Positions 6,877-8,412 of a DNA stretch of 8,412 nt are shown here, one piece after another. The notes beneath the pieces are model-generated. The model had not been told where the DNA came from. It worked only from the letters and a program-made list of their open reading frames with translations, and searched no databases. Each line of letters opens with the position of its first letter. Positions within the stretch are counted from its first letter, which is position 1. Both the position numbers and the translations under genes were made by a program. Source of the stretch: Leptotrichia sp. oral taxon 215 (lineage in GTDB: Bacteria; Fusobacteriota; Fusobacteriia; Fusobacteriales; Leptotrichiaceae); assembly GCA_905371725.1 (NCBI GenBank), contig CAJPML010000034.1, positions 1-8,412 of the forward strand, given 5' to 3'.

Positions 6877-7674
6877 ATGAAATTTAATTTTAAAAAACTG
6901 ACTATTGCCATTATTATTCTTACAATAATAACTTTTACAGGATTAAAGATAACCAAAAGGCTTCTTTATCACCCGTATAATGTTGAAAGATTTGGAACTT
7001 TTGATAAAAATAAGGATTTTGTTATTGTCTTTCATGGTATATATGGAAAAGCAAAAACTTTAAAATCCATTACTGACACGCTTGAGAAGGAAGGATATTC
7101 AGGAATTAACATACAATATCCTACAACTGAAGATACTGTTGAGGAAATTACTGAAAAATATATTGCTCCAAATATTGAATCTATATCAAAAACTGTAGAA
7201 GAAGAAAATACAAGGAGAAAAAAGCAGGGACTTCCTGAAATCAAAATAAATTTTATTGTACATTCAATGGGAACAGGAATTTTAAGATATTATCTGAAAA
7301 CTCATAAATTAGATAATCTTGGAAAAATAATATTTATTTCTCCGCCATCTCATGGGAGCCAGCTGTCAGACAATCCGATATCTGATATCCTCAAGGATAC
7401 TCTGGGAAATTCTGTCAGACAGTTTAAAACTTCCAGTGACAGTTTCGTAAATTCGCTTGGTGAACCTGATTACTCATGTTATGTAATGATAGGAAATAAA
7501 TCCGGTAATTTTTTATATTCCATTCTGATTCCTGGAATTGATGATGGAATGGTTCCCTTTAAAACTTCAAGGCTTAATAACTGTAATTACAAGGTTATTG
7601 AAAATGCCACACATACAAGTATTTTAGAGGATAAAAGAACTTTAAATGAAATAGCAGATTATTTGAAAAATTAA
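6877..7674 (+). CDS. Membrane-anchored or exported alpha/beta hydrolase (lipase-like)
   Basis: A 265-residue serine hydrolase, probably acting outside the cytoplasm on an unknown ester or lipid. The N-terminus (MKFNFKK, then hydrophobic residues about 9-24) is a signal anchor or uncleaved signal peptide with no lipobox cysteine. The fold signs are VIVFHGIYG (oxyanion HG at 53-54), the nucleophile elbow IVHSMGTG with Ser130, IFISPPSHGS (153-161), acidic GIDDGMVP (Asp222/223) and THTSIL with His246, a complete Ser-Asp-His set. The elbow reads VHSMG, so the usual first glycine of GxSxG is valine. The start is ATG 6877, where AAGGA (6866-6870) sits six bases upstream. An in-frame ATG at 6799 would overlap coaX by 68 nt, lacks a ribosome site and would put a charged tail before the signal segment. 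The gene is operon-linked to coaX. The class is firm; the substrate is unknown. Confidence 0.82.
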   Translation: MKFNFKKLTIAIIILTIITFTGLKITKRLLYHPYNVERFGTFDKNKDFVIVFHGIYGKAKTLKSITDTLEKEGYSGINIQYPTTEDTVEEITEKYIAPNIESISKTVEEENTRRKKQGLPEIKINFIVHSMGTGILRYYLKTHKLDNLGKIIFISPPSHGSQLSDNPISDILKDTLGNSVRQFKTSSDSFVNSLGEPDYSCYVMIGNKSGNFLYSILIPGIDDGMVPFKTSRLNNCNYKVIENATHTSILEDKRTLNEIADYLKN

Positions 7675-7678
7675 ATAT

Positions 7679-7770
7679 AAAGAGATGTTTAATTAAATAA
7701 AATGCCTTAAAAACTCAAGAATAATCTTATTTTTATGGCAATACTTAATTTTCTTAAACATCTCTTTTTT
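7679..7770. terminator. Long folded inverted repeat, probable two-way terminator between convergent genes
   Basis: A perfect 14-bp stem, AAAGAGATGTTTAA (7679-7692) with TTAAACATCTCTTT (7754-7767), encloses 61 nt that also fold: TGCC (7703-7706) with GGCA (7737-7740), TAAAAA (7708-7713) with TTTTTA (7730-7735), and AAGA (7717-7720) with TCTT (7725-7728) around a four-base loop. On the plus strand the stem runs into TTTTTT, and on the minus strand into a T/A-rich tract, so it can end both the coaX-hydrolase transcript and the convergent gene. It is much longer than a usual terminator; a small non-coding mobile-element relic is an alternative. Confidence 0.6.
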
Positions 7771-7821
7771 ATTTGCTTTATTCCCAGTATATGTTACGGG
7801 TCTATATTTCCACTAGCTATA

Positions 7822-8412
7822 TTAATTTTCTGAAGTTATTTCCCATTTTCCATTTACTTTATTCAAGTCAAACTCTACCTTATCTGTTCTATATATTTTT
7901 ACTTTATCCATTTCTTCTAAAATAACTTCTGTTAAATATGGAAGAAATTTTTTTACAACTATTTCTTCCGCCTCTTTTTCATCTAGCTGGTTCATTTCTT
8001 CTATATCTTTTTCATCCAACTTTGAAAAAAGTTTTTCTATAAGTTTATTATCTACATTCTTTTCATCTAACAATCTCTCAACATCCAGACTCTCAAAATT
8101 TATATCCTTTAACTCTACAATAACATTTGCTTTCTTAACTGAAATATAATTTATTTCATCTATTTTATACTCTAGGTTAGATAAATATTTATTCATGAAC
8201 CTAAAATATATTTCTTGCATTTCTTTATTTTCTATTTTTTCTTTTGCAAGCTCATCTTTCATAATTTTAAGATATTCTTCAGTAAAAAACCTTTTTATCT
8301 CCTTTTCAATCCCTGAATTATTTATCTTTAATTCTTTCTGAGTTAACTTATTTCCTGTAACTTTATAATTTGCTCCGAAAATTTGTAATGATATTACAGT
8401 TAAAAATAACAC
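7822..8412 (-). CDS. Exported protein of unknown function (start beyond window)
   Basis: I do not recognise a named family. The visible 196 codons begin inside a hydrophobic stretch (LFLTVISLQIFGA) followed by a polar mature region, so it looks like the tail of a signal peptide cleaved after the alanine. The frame is open to the edge. A GTG falls on the last three bases, but the missing positively charged n-region suggests the true start lies a few codons outside. The mature part is rich in Lys and Glu and mostly helical in character, with LDEK three times (115-118, 132-135, 143-146 in visible numbering). The segment VKKANVIVELKDINFESL, then a charged helical stretch, then the ending VNGKWEI resembles small secreted NTF2/cystatin-like domains such as DUF5105/DUF4878-type proteins. 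This is a resemblance by eye only. No cysteine lipobox is seen. It is convergent with the hydrolase gene. Confidence 0.72.
   Translation of the reverse strand: MLFLTVISLQIFGANYKVTGNKLTQKELKINNSGIEKEIKRFFTEEYLKIMKDELAKEKIENKEMQEIYFRFMNKYLSNLEYKIDEINYISVKKANVIVELKDINFESLDVERLLDEKNVDNKLIEKLFSKLDEKDIEEMNQLDEKEAEEIVVKKFLPYLTEVILEEMDKVKIYRTDKVEFDLNKVNGKWEITSEN

Noticed and set aside
6140..7244. Minus-strand frames opposite coaX and the hydrolase
   Set aside because: They have antisense composition with no family features, and the plus strand carries complete conserved motifs.
7679..7770. Insertion-sequence remnant
   Set aside because: No transposase fragment and no convincing flanking target duplication is visible. 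It is kept as a terminator with the mobile-relic idea as an alternative only.
8410..8412. GTG on the last three bases as the true start of the right-edge gene
   Set aside because: It falls in the middle of a hydrophobic signal segment with no charged n-region. The upstream ribosome site cannot be seen, so an edge artefact is more likely.
1..8412. CRISPR array, tRNA or rRNA gene, toxin-antitoxin pair, phage or defence genes
   Set aside because: No regularly spaced repeats, cloverleaf-like segments, small paired genes or such protein families are seen on either strand.

Overview
The window is AT-rich throughout, both in the intergenic DNA and in the A/T-biased codon use. It carries ordinary low-GC fermenter genes: glycyl-radical pyruvate formate-lyase with its activase, a type III pantothenate kinase, and an OPT-family transporter. 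Gene style, AGGAGG-type ribosome sites and clear TTGAnn/TATAAT promoters suggest an anaerobic, fermentative, low-GC bacterium. I lean towards Fusobacteriota (Leptotrichia-like), with Firmicutes as the alternative. This is inferred from protein style, not from a search.

The left half (1-4035) reads on the minus strand: pflB, then pflA, then tmcAL, the last running off the left edge. Although the three genes are collinear, each has its own good sigma-70-type promoter, and a hairpin with a T-rich tail separates pflA from tmcAL. pflB and pflA form a working pair: PflA is the radical-SAM enzyme that installs the glycyl radical on PflB, and PflB then splits pyruvate into acetyl-CoA and formate. tmcAL is tRNA housekeeping: it makes N4-acetylcytidine at the wobble base of elongator tRNA-Met from acetate and ATP.

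The centre (4036-4368) is a 333-bp divergent control region. It holds the pflB promoter with an inverted repeat over its -35 box, and two tandem promoters facing right. The right half reads on the plus strand: an OPT-family transporter, coaX (first step of coenzyme A synthesis), and a membrane-anchored or secreted alpha/beta hydrolase 10 nt downstream of coaX. A long structured inverted repeat (7679-7770) ends this block. A convergent minus-strand gene for an exported protein of unknown function enters from the right edge.

I see no mobile-element gene, CRISPR array, tRNA, rRNA or recognisable new defence or biosynthetic system. The most interesting points are the control architecture (dyads at the pflB and pflA promoters, tandem promoters before the transporter), start-codon corrections for tmcAL, pflB and the hydrolase, and the 92-bp folded element at 7679-7770.
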